From a virus, in IMG/VR virus record IMGVR_UViG_3300050343_000281, positions 1 through 64,000 of that record: a stretch of DNA of 64,000 nt; one strand, written 5' to 3'. Below are positions 1-7,790 of the stretch, piece after piece; position 1 is the first letter of the stretch, and every line of letters starts with the position of its first letter. The notes beneath the pieces were generated by a model. The model had not been told where the DNA came from. It was given only the letters and a program-made list of their open reading frames with translations, and searched no databases. Made by a program: the position numbers and the translations under genes.

Positions 1-93
1 AGGGGCAGGAGTGTCCTTTTCTACTATTACTGCATCTTGGGCATTACTTAGTGTTGAAGTGATCAACAATATCATTATCAGAAATTTTTTCAT
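1..93 (-). CDS. Secreted protein with Sec signal peptide (partial, runs off left edge)
   Basis: Begins at an ATG at 93 and is open to the window edge. The first 30 residues form a classic Sec signal peptide: MKKFLIMILLITSTLSNA, then QDAVIVEKDTPAP, with likely signal peptidase I cleavage after SNA. It lies out of frame inside the 3' end of the upstream gene (44-217), a nesting reminiscent of Rz/Rz1 spanin pairs, but no lipobox is seen and most of the protein is missing. The lysis role is inference only. Confidence 0.55.
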   Translation of the reverse strand, partial: MKKFLIMILLITSTLSNAQDAVIVEKDTPAP

Positions 94-217
94 TTTCTAT
101 CTCTTCTAGTTTTTTTTCAGTTTTTTCAATTTGTTCTTTTAAAAACTTCTCTTTAGTATCTACTTTTTTATTAAAACCTAGTAAATTTTTTATAAAGTTT
201 ATTATTTTTAATATCAT
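44..217 (-). CDS. Small coiled-coil protein (57 aa)
   Basis: Its ATG overlaps the TGA of the upstream gene (ATGA). It has an amphipathic or hydrophobic N-terminus (MILKIINFIKNLLGF) followed by a Lys/Glu-rich coiled coil. No family is recognised. The next gene begins inside its 3' end in another frame, so the two are probably translationally coupled. Confidence 0.6.
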   Translation of the reverse strand: MILKIINFIKNLLGFNKKVDTKEKFLKEQIEKTEKKLEEIENEKISDNDIVDHFNTK

Positions 218-657
218 AATTCTTCGTCCTTTGCTTCTGGACTATCATTTACTACCTCTTTGGTTTCAAAATCTTCTACTCTAATCAGATTTGAAATAAG
301 AACCATGGTGTCGTTTTCTTGGTCATAAAAGATACCATTATTAAAAAATTGATCCAAATAAGCCATAGTTTCTTTATTTAATTGTGTCTTTTTATCTAAA
401 GATTCATGCATTACTTTTATTAAATCATCTCTTTCTTCTATGGCTTTTCTTAAATTTTCTATGTCAGAATTTAATACATCTATTTGATTTTTCAAATCCT
501 TATCTTGAGCAGAATATTCTTCTATAAGAGTTCCCTTCTTATCTAGAGCTTCTTTATACTTTTCATTAGATATTCTTATTTTTCTTTTTAAATAAGATAT
601 TGAGTACAAAAGAAAGCCACAACTAATAAATAAAATAATTCCTATTAAAATTTCCAT
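214..657 (-). CDS. Membrane-anchored coiled-coil protein (147 aa)
   Basis: A single N-terminal transmembrane segment (residues about 3-22, ILIGIILFISCGFLLYSISY) is followed by a long charged coiled coil to about residue 100 and an acidic tail. This N-in, coil-out layout is that of i-spanin (Rz-like) or other phage inner-membrane proteins, but no specific family is recognised. A GAGG ribosome site lies 7 nt before the ATG. It sits in a leftward cluster of tiny membrane proteins. Confidence 0.7.
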   Translation of the reverse strand: MEILIGIILFISCGFLLYSISYLKRKIRISNEKYKEALDKKGTLIEEYSAQDKDLKNQIDVLNSDIENLRKAIEERDDLIKVMHESLDKKTQLNKETMAYLDQFFNNGIFYDQENDTMVLISNLIRVEDFETKEVVNDSPEAKDEEL

Positions 658-660
658 AAA

Positions 661-867
661 TTAACCTCTATTTAACTCTTTTTCTATTTCTTTTCTAATA
701 GGGGTATTAGCTGTCATATATTTTAAAGTACCTTTTAAAAGCCTTCTATAGTGACTTTTTTTAACATCAAGTTCTATTTCTAGGGATGTCAATTTTTGCA
801 AAGTATTTTTTAACATAATCATAAGTATGAGTATAATTACTGCAGGAATTGCTACTATAACATCCAT
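661..867 (-). CDS. Small single-pass membrane protein (68 aa)
   Basis: Residues 3-20 (VIVAIPAVIILILMIMLK) form one transmembrane segment, followed by a basic cytoplasmic-type tail. An AAGGA ribosome site precedes the ATG. The family is unknown; it is tightly packed with its neighbours in the small-membrane-protein cluster. Confidence 0.65.
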   Translation of the reverse strand: MDVIVAIPAVIILILMIMLKNTLQKLTSLEIELDVKKSHYRRLLKGTLKYMTANTPIRKEIEKELNRG

Positions 868-870
868 ACA

Positions 871-1116
871 CTATCCTTTGGGTTTCTTTTCTAATAAAGA
901 CTTTTCATAAAATAATTTTCTAAGTTCTTTATGTAATTGAATTATGTTTAGTACTTTATTTATTTTTTTAGTATTTTCTTCAAGTTTAGAAGAAAACATA
1001 GCTTCTTCGGAAACAAAAGTTGCTAATCTCCTAGCTTGCTTTAGTCCTAACTGAGTCTGCTCTAGTTTTCTTAACTCTTTTTTAGCTTCTTCATATGACA
1101 AAAACTTTTTGTTCAT
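871..1116 (-). CDS. Small basic coiled-coil protein (81 aa)
   Basis: Helical and Lys/Glu-rich with no recognisable motif. The ATG overlaps the TGA of the upstream gene (ATGA), so translation is probably coupled. Function unknown. Confidence 0.6.
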   Translation of the reverse strand: MNKKFLSYEEAKKELRKLEQTQLGLKQARRLATFVSEEAMFSSKLEENTKKINKVLNIIQLHKELRKLFYEKSLLEKKPKG

Positions 1117-1277
1117 TTTTTATTACCTTTTTCTTTTATCTGTAAGTATGCACTTCTAGCAAAACATCCTAGGGCCATACCCTGAAGAAATACTCCATCT
1201 TGTAGATAGTTTAATACAAATCCTACATAAAGTCCAGCAAAAAGAAACAAGTATCCTAATTTATCTTCCTTTCTCAT
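1113..1277 (-). CDS. Small two-helix membrane protein (54 aa)
   Basis: Translates as MRKEDKLGYLFLFAGLYVGF and onward, with two hydrophobic stretches (about 8-24 and 28-42) and a basic tail. The stop overlaps the next start. Size and two membrane helices would suit a holin, but this is only a positional guess. Confidence 0.6.
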   Translation of the reverse strand: MRKEDKLGYLFLFAGLYVGFVLNYLQDGVFLQGMALGCFARSAYLQIKEKGNKK

Positions 1278-1279
1278 TT

Positions 1280-1447
1280 TCAATCCCTTGATTTTATTAA
1301 ATATATAGACGTAGAAAAAAAACTAAGTAATGGAGTAATTAACAAAAAAGAAACAGCTTTTATAGTTAGTCCATTTTGTAAAGCTTCGTTAAATCCTATT
1401 AAAAAAGTGTAAAGGGATATTAAAAAAGATGTTAAGTAAAGTATCAT
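1280..1447 (-). CDS. Small two-helix membrane protein (55 aa)
   Basis: Two transmembrane segments (about 2-18 and 29-48) separated by a short polar turn (NEALQNG). An AAGGA site lies upstream of the ATG. With the gene at 1113-1277 it forms a pair of holin-sized membrane proteins; the function is inferred from size only. Confidence 0.6.
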   Translation of the reverse strand: MILYLTSFLISLYTFLIGFNEALQNGLTIKAVSFLLITPLLSFFSTSIYLIKSRD

Positions 1448-1456
1448 ATTTTTTCC

Positions 1457-1552
1457 TTAGTTTAGTTTATTAGATTTTATATACTCTTGCTTGAGTATTT
1501 TATATAATTCTGGGTATTTTTCTATTAACTCATTAAACATCCATATTGCCAT
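1457..1552 (-). CDS. Possible microprotein (31 aa)
   Basis: A short open frame (MAIWMFNELIEKYPELYKIL...) fills the gap between neighbours, but I see no good ribosome site, so it is tentative. Confidence 0.3.
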   Translation of the reverse strand: MAIWMFNELIEKYPELYKILKQEYIKSNKLN

Positions 1553-1572
1553 TTTTATTTTATTTGTATATA

Positions 1573-1842
1573 TCAACTAGCCCTCTTTAGACATTGTTTT
1601 TGTGATTTTATAGAAAGCCCGCCTTTTACATTACCTACTTTTTCTTTTACAAAATCTCCCACTAAGTAGTAGTATAAGTCGTTGCTATGGACCAGTAATC
1701 TTTTACAAGCTACTGCATGGTGCCCACAATTTGTACAGATTTCATTTTTGTCAACAATTACTAGTCTATAGGAAGTCCTACCTTCTTTTACTCTCCTATC
1801 ATTTTCTTTATTATTTAAACAGGTACAATAAAAATAAGCCAT
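1573..1842 (-). CDS. Zinc-ribbon-like small protein (89 aa)
   Basis: Contains Cys pairs compatible with zinc binding: CTC near residue 6 and CTNCGHHAVAC at residues 36-46. An AAGGG ribosome site lies upstream. No known family is recognised. It could be a host-interaction or nucleic-acid-binding microprotein. Confidence 0.65.
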   Translation of the reverse strand: MAYFYCTCLNNKENDRRVKEGRTSYRLVIVDKNEICTNCGHHAVACKRLLVHSNDLYYYLVGDFVKEKVGNVKGGLSIKSQKQCLKRAS

Positions 1843-1986
1843 TTATTTTCCCTTTTGTTTTTCTAATAAAAATATAACACAAGTAACTAAAACTAACAAG
1901 CTACAAATTATAATTTTATCATCGTCTAAATAAAGCCCACGTAAAAAGCTCATAAAAGAAAATAAACTATAAATATATAACTTCAT
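1843..1986 (-). CDS. Small membrane protein (47 aa)
   Basis: Starts MKLYIYSLFSFMSFLRGLYL, followed by an acidic turn (DDD) and a second hydrophobic helix (IIICSLLVLVTCVIFLL). Two membrane segments with a short basic tail. Its stop overlaps the start of the zinc-ribbon gene. Confidence 0.55.
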   Translation of the reverse strand: MKLYIYSLFSFMSFLRGLYLDDDKIIICSLLVLVTCVIFLLEKQKGK

Positions 1987-1987
1987 A

Positions 1988-2542
1988 TTATGAGCCTAAT
2001 CTCCAAATTATTTCATTATATTTATATTTTGGTAAAGATATTCCATTTTTAGAACATAAAGCATTATCTAAAAATTGTATTCTATATTGAGGATATAAGT
2101 GTATATTACCTTCTTCAGACTTTATAACATGAAACATTTTCCATTCTGTAGGATCTCTACTCAAGTCTTGATTTCCTATATGGTCAATAGTAAATAAATA
2201 CTCCCCTTTTATCAACTCTCCAGAGTCTAATTTTAAACTACACGGCATATATAACAAAGTGTCAAATTGTATAATTTGTATTTCAGAACTAATACTATCC
2301 CACATTTGACAATCTATTAACTCTCTATTTGGAGCATCTTCTTCAAAGCAAATAGCATGTGCTGGAAGTCCTGTAAACAAAGCACCAGTTTCTAACAATA
2401 CTTGAAATTGCATAGCTTGATTCTGTAAAGATCTAACTCCGATTAATCTTCCCCAGGTTTTGCCATTATATTCTGGATCATCTTCAAAGTGAGTAAATTT
2501 ATTTCTTACATATACTCCAATAGGAGGTAAGTTTACATTCAT
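1988..2542 (-). CDS. Hypothetical protein (184 aa)
   Basis: A soluble, mixed alpha/beta-looking protein with no signal peptide and no motif I recognise. It lies directly downstream of the DNA polymerase block in the leftward operon. The ATG at 2542 has an AGGA element upstream; a second ATG four bases later is out of frame. Confidence 0.75.
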   Translation of the reverse strand: MNVNLPPIGVYVRNKFTHFEDDPEYNGKTWGRLIGVRSLQNQAMQFQVLLETGALFTGLPAHAICFEEDAPNRELIDCQMWDSISSEIQIIQFDTLLYMPCSLKLDSGELIKGEYLFTIDHIGNQDLSRDPTEWKMFHVIKSEEGNIHLYPQYRIQFLDNALCSKNGISLPKYKYNEIIWRLGS

Positions 2543-2550
2543 TTTATATC

Positions 2551-2685
2551 CTACATACTTCTTCTTAAAGTATCTCTTATAGTCTCATGAACAGTCTGTT
2601 CATAGAACACTTTAGTCTTTGTTTTAAATCTCCAATTAGAATCTTCTCCAATTGCTACTATTGTAATAAATAATATTAAAAACAT
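2551..2685 (-). CDS. Small N-terminally hydrophobic protein (44 aa)
   Basis: Starts MFLILFITIVAIGEDSNWRF after a strong AAAGGAG site. The hydrophobic N-terminus could be a short signal peptide or membrane anchor. The remainder is polar and basic. No family recognised. Confidence 0.6.
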   Translation of the reverse strand: MFLILFITIVAIGEDSNWRFKTKTKVFYEQTVHETIRDTLRRSM

Positions 2686-2695
2686 ACCATCTCCT

Positions 2696-4969
2696 TTAAT
2701 GTCCATCTGCTAAATTTTTTGCTATTTCTGCAGGAGCTTTTAACTCTAAACTTAGCTTATAATTACTTTCCATAATTTCTTGAACTAATAATCTACACTC
2801 TTCTTCTTTTTCTACAGGTACGTTTACTACTAATTGATCATGAATTTGTAAAGATACCCATCCATTAATACCTTTTTTAATAAGCTCTCTATTTATTTCA
2901 ATAGCCGCCATATTAACTATACTAGCAGAAAGGCTTTGTATTTGGAAGTTTTTAGCATTATTAAGACCATTTTTATAATCTTTATACATACAATAAACTT
3001 CTTCTTTTCCATACTTTTTAGATATTTTATTTCTATATTTAAAATCCAATAACTTATCACCATGGATTTTATACAAATATTTTACTTTATCTAGATGTCT
3101 TTTTCTCCCCACTTCTGATTGAACATATCCTAAATGTCTCGCCATATCTTCAGAATTATCCATCCACTTTCTTAAATCTGGAAATCCCGATAAATAGCCC
3201 TCTATAAGTTCTTCAGCTTCTTCTGTATCAATCCCTAAAGTTTTACCTAGAGCAAAGCCTTTCATTCCATAAGGTACTCCTAAAGAATAAGCCTTGGCTT
3301 TTTGACGTAAAGGTTTATCCACTTTACCTAAATAATTATCAGCTTTTTTATCAGCACTAACTCCAGTAAGCCCTTCTGTAGCAATGGCAATAGTAGAATA
3401 AAAGTCATGTCCTTTTCTAAATATATCCCTTAATCCTTCATCTCCAGAAACATGAGCAAAAACATGCGGTTCTAAAGATTCGTAGTCATTGTCTATAAAA
3501 GATCTTCCATCTCCAGAAATAAAAAACTTTCTGATAATATTGTTATATTTTAAAACTAATGGGTCAAGTTCCCCTTCTTCTTTAGGTCTATTTAGCTGCT
3601 GCATATCGCTTCCATATCTTCCACTTATAGTTCTATGTTGAAAGAAACTAGGGTAAAATATACCATCTTCTTGAGCATCTAAAAACCTATCAATATAAGC
3701 ACCTTTTATTTTAACAAGTTTATTATAGTTACCTAACTTTCTAGCCCACTCAAGTTCCAATTCTTCCAGCTTTTGTATCATAATATCATTAAACTGAGGA
3801 GATCCTTTATCAGTTTTAGATACAGGTTCTATGTTCATAAAATCAAATACTATTTCTGCTAGTTGTTTTTTAGAACTTATGTTTAATAATTTACCCTCTT
3901 TATCAAGATGCATTTGGTATTGGATATTATAAATATCTTCTGCTTTTAATTCAGAATTACCTAGTAAAAAACCAGTAGCTATACAAGGTCTTTCTTGTTT
4001 TATAGATTTTTCTGTTAGACTATACTTTCCAGATTTAGTTTTAGGTATGTTTAAGTCAAAATATTCACAAACATATTGTCCAAACTTTCCTTTGTTGTTA
4101 ACAGGGTACTTTTCATTTAAGTACCAATTTAACCATGACTGCCCTGCATCTGTATTCATTATGTCATCAATTACTTCTTTTTCAAGCTTTAACATATCTT
4201 TTATTATACCTTTTTGGGTATAATTAATAAGATCTAGATCAAGAGCTATTCCTTTTTCTTCCATTTTAATAGTAACTTCTTTATACAAAGGCATTACTTC
4301 TTTATCATAAAATAACTCTTCAAGTCCCTCTTCAGCTAGTTTATCAGCAAACAACTCACCCAGTCTTAAAGTCAGATCAACATCGGCACAGGCATAAATA
4401 CCAATATCATATAAATCGGCTTTATATAGTTCATAGTTAGTTTTAGTAGAACTTCCACCATTTTTCTCTATACTAGATTTTAGTGCTAATTGTTCTTCGT
4501 TAGCTTCTTTTTCCATATCAAGACCTATCTGCTCTTGGTACTCAATAGCTACGTCTTTTAGTCTAAAGTTACCTTCTTCCTGGACCGTATGTTTCATTAA
4601 CATTATATCTGCTAAAAGGGAATTAGTAAGATCTAGTCCTAAATCATTCTTTACAATACGAATATCATAACTAGCGTTCCACATTAATAAGTCTTTTGAA
4701 GCTAATTCATGTAGCAAAATAAAATGGTCTACTGAATTATTTATGGGATGTTTTTTTAATTCCTGTGAATCAACGTCATAGTAGTATAAAGGCATATAAT
4801 ATCCTTTTCCTATTTCTCCAGAAAAAGAATATCCTATTACTTTATCTTTTCTTACATTAAGTCCTGTAGTCTCAGTATCAAATGCAAGGTAATCACAACT
4901 ATTTATATGATCAATAGCTTTTTTAAAGTCATGTATATCTGTAATTATTTTATAATCTTTTTTAACCAT
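2696..4969 (-). CDS. Family A DNA polymerase with 3'-5' exonuclease
   Basis: The phage replicative polymerase, 757 aa. The N-terminal DEDD proofreading exonuclease shows Exo I (DTETTGL at 31-37), Exo II (WNASYD) and Exo III (YACADVD). The polymerase domain has motif A (DYESLEP, D495 and E500), motif B (R555, K559, then YSLGVPYG) and motif C (HDQ, H710-D711-Q712). No 5'-nuclease domain is present. Two positions are unusual: the residue equivalent to E. coli Pol I Phe762 is Leu563, and the usual HDE of motif C reads HDQ. The start is supported by GAGG 4 nt upstream and by overlap with the upstream stop (TAATG). It is the largest gene of the leftward replication block and presumably works with the nearby helicase and primase. 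Confidence 0.97.
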   Translation of the reverse strand: MVKKDYKIITDIHDFKKAIDHINSCDYLAFDTETTGLNVRKDKVIGYSFSGEIGKGYYMPLYYYDVDSQELKKHPINNSVDHFILLHELASKDLLMWNASYDIRIVKNDLGLDLTNSLLADIMLMKHTVQEEGNFRLKDVAIEYQEQIGLDMEKEANEEQLALKSSIEKNGGSSTKTNYELYKADLYDIGIYACADVDLTLRLGELFADKLAEEGLEELFYDKEVMPLYKEVTIKMEEKGIALDLDLINYTQKGIIKDMLKLEKEVIDDIMNTDAGQSWLNWYLNEKYPVNNKGKFGQYVCEYFDLNIPKTKSGKYSLTEKSIKQERPCIATGFLLGNSELKAEDIYNIQYQMHLDKEGKLLNISSKKQLAEIVFDFMNIEPVSKTDKGSPQFNDIMIQKLEELELEWARKLGNYNKLVKIKGAYIDRFLDAQEDGIFYPSFFQHRTISGRYGSDMQQLNRPKEEGELDPLVLKYNNIIRKFFISGDGRSFIDNDYESLEPHVFAHVSGDEGLRDIFRKGHDFYSTIAIATEGLTGVSADKKADNYLGKVDKPLRQKAKAYSLGVPYGMKGFALGKTLGIDTEEAEELIEGYLSGFPDLRKWMDNSEDMARHLGYVQSEVGRKRHLDKVKYLYKIHGDKLLDFKYRNKISKKYGKEEVYCMYKDYKNGLNNAKNFQIQSLSASIVNMAAIEINRELIKKGINGWVSLQIHDQLVVNVPVEKEEECRLLVQEIMESNYKLSLELKAPAEIAKNLADGH

Positions 4970-5205
4970 TAGTCCTCAAATTCGTCATCATGCCAGTATA
5001 GTAAGTAATATCCTAATAAAGCCTGTCTTTCTTCTTCGGTTATTTCTCCCTTTTTTAAATAATTACCTATAATTTTACTTATTTGAGGATGCCTATCGTG
5101 GTCTAAATGTAGTATTTCTTCCATGAGATAATCATCGTCCATATCATACACTTCCATGAACAACTTCCACATTTTAACATTGCTCAATCCAGAATTAACG
5201 TCCAC
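4969..5205 (-). CDS. Small acidic hypothetical protein (78 aa)
   Basis: GTG start at 5205 preceded by GGAG; overlaps both neighbours by a few bases, so it is embedded in the polymerase operon. Asp/Glu-rich and helical, with no motif recognised. Confidence 0.7.
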   Translation of the reverse strand: MDVNSGLSNVKMWKLFMEVYDMDDDYLMEEILHLDHDRHPQISKIIGNYLKKGEITEEERQALLGYYLLYWHDDEFED

Positions 5206-5660
5206 TAGATCTCCTTCATCTGCTTAACATACTTTTTAAAATTATATTTATTACACCAAATCCCTGTATCTTTATAGTGCATAAAATTATCAGCACATCC
5301 CCAACTGTCTACTTTATTTATATGACCTATTTTTTTATAACAATGAGCTATTTCATGTGCTATCAGTAAAATTCTACCATGATAATTTAATTTATTCCAG
5401 CTTTTTTTATTAACTATTACCTCTCCTCTAAAAAAATAACAAGTTGCCAATACTCCATCTTTTTGACTACCAAAGTTAATGTTAAGATTAGTTCCATCTA
5501 GATTGCCATCAGATAACTCTTTAGTTTTTAAAACATAAAACATTAGAGAAGATTCTATTCCTGATTTTAATGGAACAAATGTTACTAAACTACTAAAAGT
5601 GATAGCAAATATCGCTAGTAATAACATAATTCTTCTAATTGGTAATTTCTTTAAATTCAT
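5205..5660 (-). CDS. Membrane-anchored metzincin-like zinc metallopeptidase
   Basis: 151 aa with an N-terminal hydrophobic anchor or uncleaved signal (about 12-30). HEIAHC at 102-107 gives the HExxH zinc site, with a third His at 113 (HExxHxxxxxxH) and a downstream Met in NFMHY at 126-129 that could be the Met-turn of metzincins. Known metzincins use HExxHxxGxxH, so the spacing here is one residue longer. Extra Cys pairs suggest disulfides and an exported location. It is a diverged paralogue of the lipoprotein at 6307-6738. The start is uncertain: an internal Met at residue 12 also has an AGAAG site. Confidence 0.75.
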   Translation of the reverse strand: MNLKKLPIRRIMLLLAIFAITFSSLVTFVPLKSGIESSLMFYVLKTKELSDGNLDGTNLNINFGSQKDGVLATCYFFRGEVIVNKKSWNKLNYHGRILLIAHEIAHCYKKIGHINKVDSWGCADNFMHYKDTGIWCNKYNFKKYVKQMKEI

Positions 5661-5976
5661 AACAAAGTACTTTCTTTTTTATTTTATCAGTATTTATAAT
5701 AGTAGCTTTTGCTAAAGTATAGTAATCTGTACTAATGCACTTTCCGTGAAATGGAAGTAAAAAGTACCTTTTAGCAGAGGATTCATGCATTAAGTTAGTT
5801 AATATAGTATCTTTATCTTGTTCTTCATGCTCTCCAGTAGCAAATTCAGTATATATTTCTACTTCATTACTTTTACCAATAAACATTAAATCTACTTTAA
5901 TTTTTGTCAACTCTACTTCTTTTTCTACTTTTATTGGATACTTTTCTTTTTCTTTGTTAGTAAAGTAATTTATCAT
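5635..5976 (-). CDS. Hypothetical protein (113 aa)
   Basis: Soluble, charged protein without recognised motifs, located between the two metallopeptidase genes. AAGGA lies upstream of the ATG. Its 3' end overlaps the start of the next gene in the operon. Confidence 0.65.
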   Translation of the reverse strand: MINYFTNKEKEKYPIKVEKEVELTKIKVDLMFIGKSNEVEIYTEFATGEHEEQDKDTILTNLMHESSAKRYFLLPFHGKCISTDYYTLAKATIINTDKIKKKVLCYEFKEITN

Positions 5977-6305
5977 ATATTTTCCTTTTTTTTATCACAG
6001 ATCTTACAATAGTAAAATTGCTGAGAAAGTCCTAAATAATATTGCCATTCATGGCTACAATTGTCTTTATTTAGTTCTCTGTCTATATTAAAATCTTCTA
6101 CAAAAGATATTATATCAAAATTTTCCATGTTTCTGTTTGAATATTTACCATCTGCGTAATGCCAAGTTCCGTTTACTATGTAATTTTTTCCTGGGTCGTG
6201 TTTAACAAAAACTGGCATGGTAGAATCATCAAATACTGTTATTTTACCTTTTGTATTATCTTTTAATATAACATATTTTCCTAAATCGTCTTTAGTTATA
6301 TTCAT
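5973..6305 (-). CDS. Small protein with C-terminal zinc-ribbon-like motif (110 aa)
   Basis: I place the start at the ATG at 6305, directly after the upstream TAA (TAATATG), rather than an upstream TTG. The N-terminal half contains a short SH3-like beta region (DLGKYVILKDNTKGKI). The C-terminus has CSHEW...YYCKICDKK, a plausible Cys/His zinc site. No named family. Confidence 0.65.
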   Translation of the reverse strand: MNITKDDLGKYVILKDNTKGKITVFDDSTMPVFVKHDPGKNYIVNGTWHYADGKYSNRNMENFDIISFVEDFNIDRELNKDNCSHEWQYYLGLSQQFYYCKICDKKKENI

Positions 6306-6306
6306 A

Positions 6307-6738
6307 TTACCTATTAACTCCAAAAACTTGATTATAGTATTTATTTTCGTATTTTTTAAAACATCTTGAACTAAACAAAGATCGGTACATAATTGAAACA
6401 GGACATTTATCTTTTAATAGTTTATTAGTATGTTCTAAGTTTTTATCACAATGTCCTATTTCGTGAATAAGTACCAACTTTTTTTGTACCTCTGAAGTTC
6501 TATCCCACTCTTTTCTGTTTATGTATATTACATTAAGAGCGTTTGTTTTATATTTTTTACATATAGCAACGTATTTATCTTCCACTTCTTTAAATTTTAT
6601 AGGAGTTTTTGTACTTATTTTAAATTCTCTTAATTTAGCCTTTATGTAAGGGTCTGTTTTGTTATTGTCCATTTCAATACCTATAGTCGGCTTTACGGCA
6701 CATGAAGCTATAAAAAAGAGTAAAAAAAATCGCACCAT
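6307..6738 (-). CDS. Metzincin-like zinc metallopeptidase lipoprotein
   Basis: Start chosen at the ATG at 6738 because GGGAG precedes it and it yields a clean lipoprotein signal, MVRFFLLFFIASC, with lipobox Cys13. HEIGHC at 92-97 plus His103 gives HExxHxxxxxxH, and SIMYR at 115-119 looks like a metzincin Met-turn. Extra Cys residues are consistent with an exported, disulfide-bonded domain. It resembles the anchored protease at 5205-5660, so the two look like a duplicated pair. Targets are unknown; remodelling or defence of the host envelope is a guess. Confidence 0.78.
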   Translation of the reverse strand: MVRFFLLFFIASCAVKPTIGIEMDNNKTDPYIKAKLREFKISTKTPIKFKEVEDKYVAICKKYKTNALNVIYINRKEWDRTSEVQKKLVLIHEIGHCDKNLEHTNKLLKDKCPVSIMYRSLFSSRCFKKYENKYYNQVFGVNR

Positions 6739-6817
6739 TAAAATTCTCCCTGTTTCACAGACGATCTTTTTATATAATATCATTTTATTTAAAAAAAATC
6801 AAAGGTGAGGGTAAGAT

Positions 6818-7201
6818 TTATTTTAAAGTTGTTATTTTACCTTTTGGTTTTTTTTGTAAAGAGTCAATATATTTTAATACCTCTTTAACTTCTTCTTTAC
6901 TTATTTCATGTTCTGGCATTATAGTAGGTTTGTATAATTCATAGACCTTAACTGCAGTTTGGTCTGGCTTTTCATAGCCTTCCTCTTCTTCGTCTCCAAA
7001 AATCATGCCTTCTGGGTAATTTATAAACTTTACTATCCAATCAACATCTCTTCTTTTAGATAACTCAGCTAAGTCTGGACCTATTTTATCACCTTCTCCA
7101 ACACTATGACAGGCTGTACAGTTTTGATTAAAATAATTTTTACCATTAAAAGCAAATACTTGATTTGTTAAAATAATATACAAAAAAATAAAATATTTCA
7201 T
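6818..7201 (-). CDS. c-type cytochrome (class I-like), exported
   Basis: 127 aa. A cleavable Sec signal peptide (MKYFIFLYIILTNQVFA) is followed by a mature domain beginning FNGKNYFNQNCTACH, with the haem-binding CxxCH at 28-32. The context GDKIGPDLAEL is typical of small class I cytochromes c, and PTIMPEH at 92-98 gives the distal axial Met95, followed by a C-terminal helix (KEEVKEVLKYIDSL). AAAGGAG lies just upstream of the ATG. The protein should act in the periplasm after haem attachment by the host system, shuttling electrons. It is an unusual phage gene and sits in the replication operon near exported proteases and a rhodanese. Confidence 0.88.
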   Translation of the reverse strand: MKYFIFLYIILTNQVFAFNGKNYFNQNCTACHSVGEGDKIGPDLAELSKRRDVDWIVKFINYPEGMIFGDEEEEGYEKPDQTAVKVYELYKPTIMPEHEISKEEVKEVLKYIDSLQKKPKGKITTLK

Positions 7202-7211
7202 AATAGCTCCT

Positions 7212-7790
7212 TTATATATCTTTCATTTTATTATATAAAAAGTGATGAAATCTAGCCGTGTTTAATGCGTCAATAACGGCATTATGTTTTCCACTACCTT
7301 GCCAAGTTAATCCACATCTTTTCATACATTTTGACAGACCTCCACTTCTATTTAATCCATTTGCTTCTGCATACATTTGATACAAATGTTTTATATTCAT
7401 TCCAGATCTTCCAAATTGCCATTCTACATCAGGAAGTTCTTTTCTAAGACAGTCCATGTCTCCTCCTCCCCACTGTTTGATTACTCTAGGAAAGTTATAT
7501 TTTTTTTGAAGATCTACCAATCTATTGTAAGATTCTTCTAAAGTTATTCCAGATTTTATATCATCGTCAGATATTTTTGTTAATTTTTTTATGAACTCAG
7601 AAAGTTTAACACCAATGTTAATGAAATCACTTACTTCTTCCAATACCTTAAACTCAGGTTCTATTTCGTATATAACGTACCCTACTTGAATTATCATCTC
7701 TTTATTTAACTGAGAGTCGGGAGTTTGGTGGTTTGTGTGTGGCTGTTCTAATTCTAGGTCAATGCAGCAGTGTATTTTGTTAGTGTTCAT
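7212..7790 (-). CDS. DEDDh-family 3'-5' exonuclease
   Basis: 192 aa, the length of a stand-alone DEDDh domain. Catalytic residues are visible: DLE at 11-13, D111 in GGGDMDCLR, and H169 and D174 in HNAVIDA. The overall pattern resembles ExoX/oligoribonuclease-like nucleases used to trim DNA or RNA ends. It overlaps the upstream gene by 4 nt in the replication operon. It may provide nucleotides from host DNA or process replication intermediates. Confidence 0.85.
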   Translation of the reverse strand: MNTNKIHCCIDLELEQPHTNHQTPDSQLNKEMIIQVGYVIYEIEPEFKVLEEVSDFINIGVKLSEFIKKLTKISDDDIKSGITLEESYNRLVDLQKKYNFPRVIKQWGGGDMDCLRKELPDVEWQFGRSGMNIKHLYQMYAEANGLNRSGGLSKCMKRCGLTWQGSGKHNAVIDALNTARFHHFLYNKMKDI

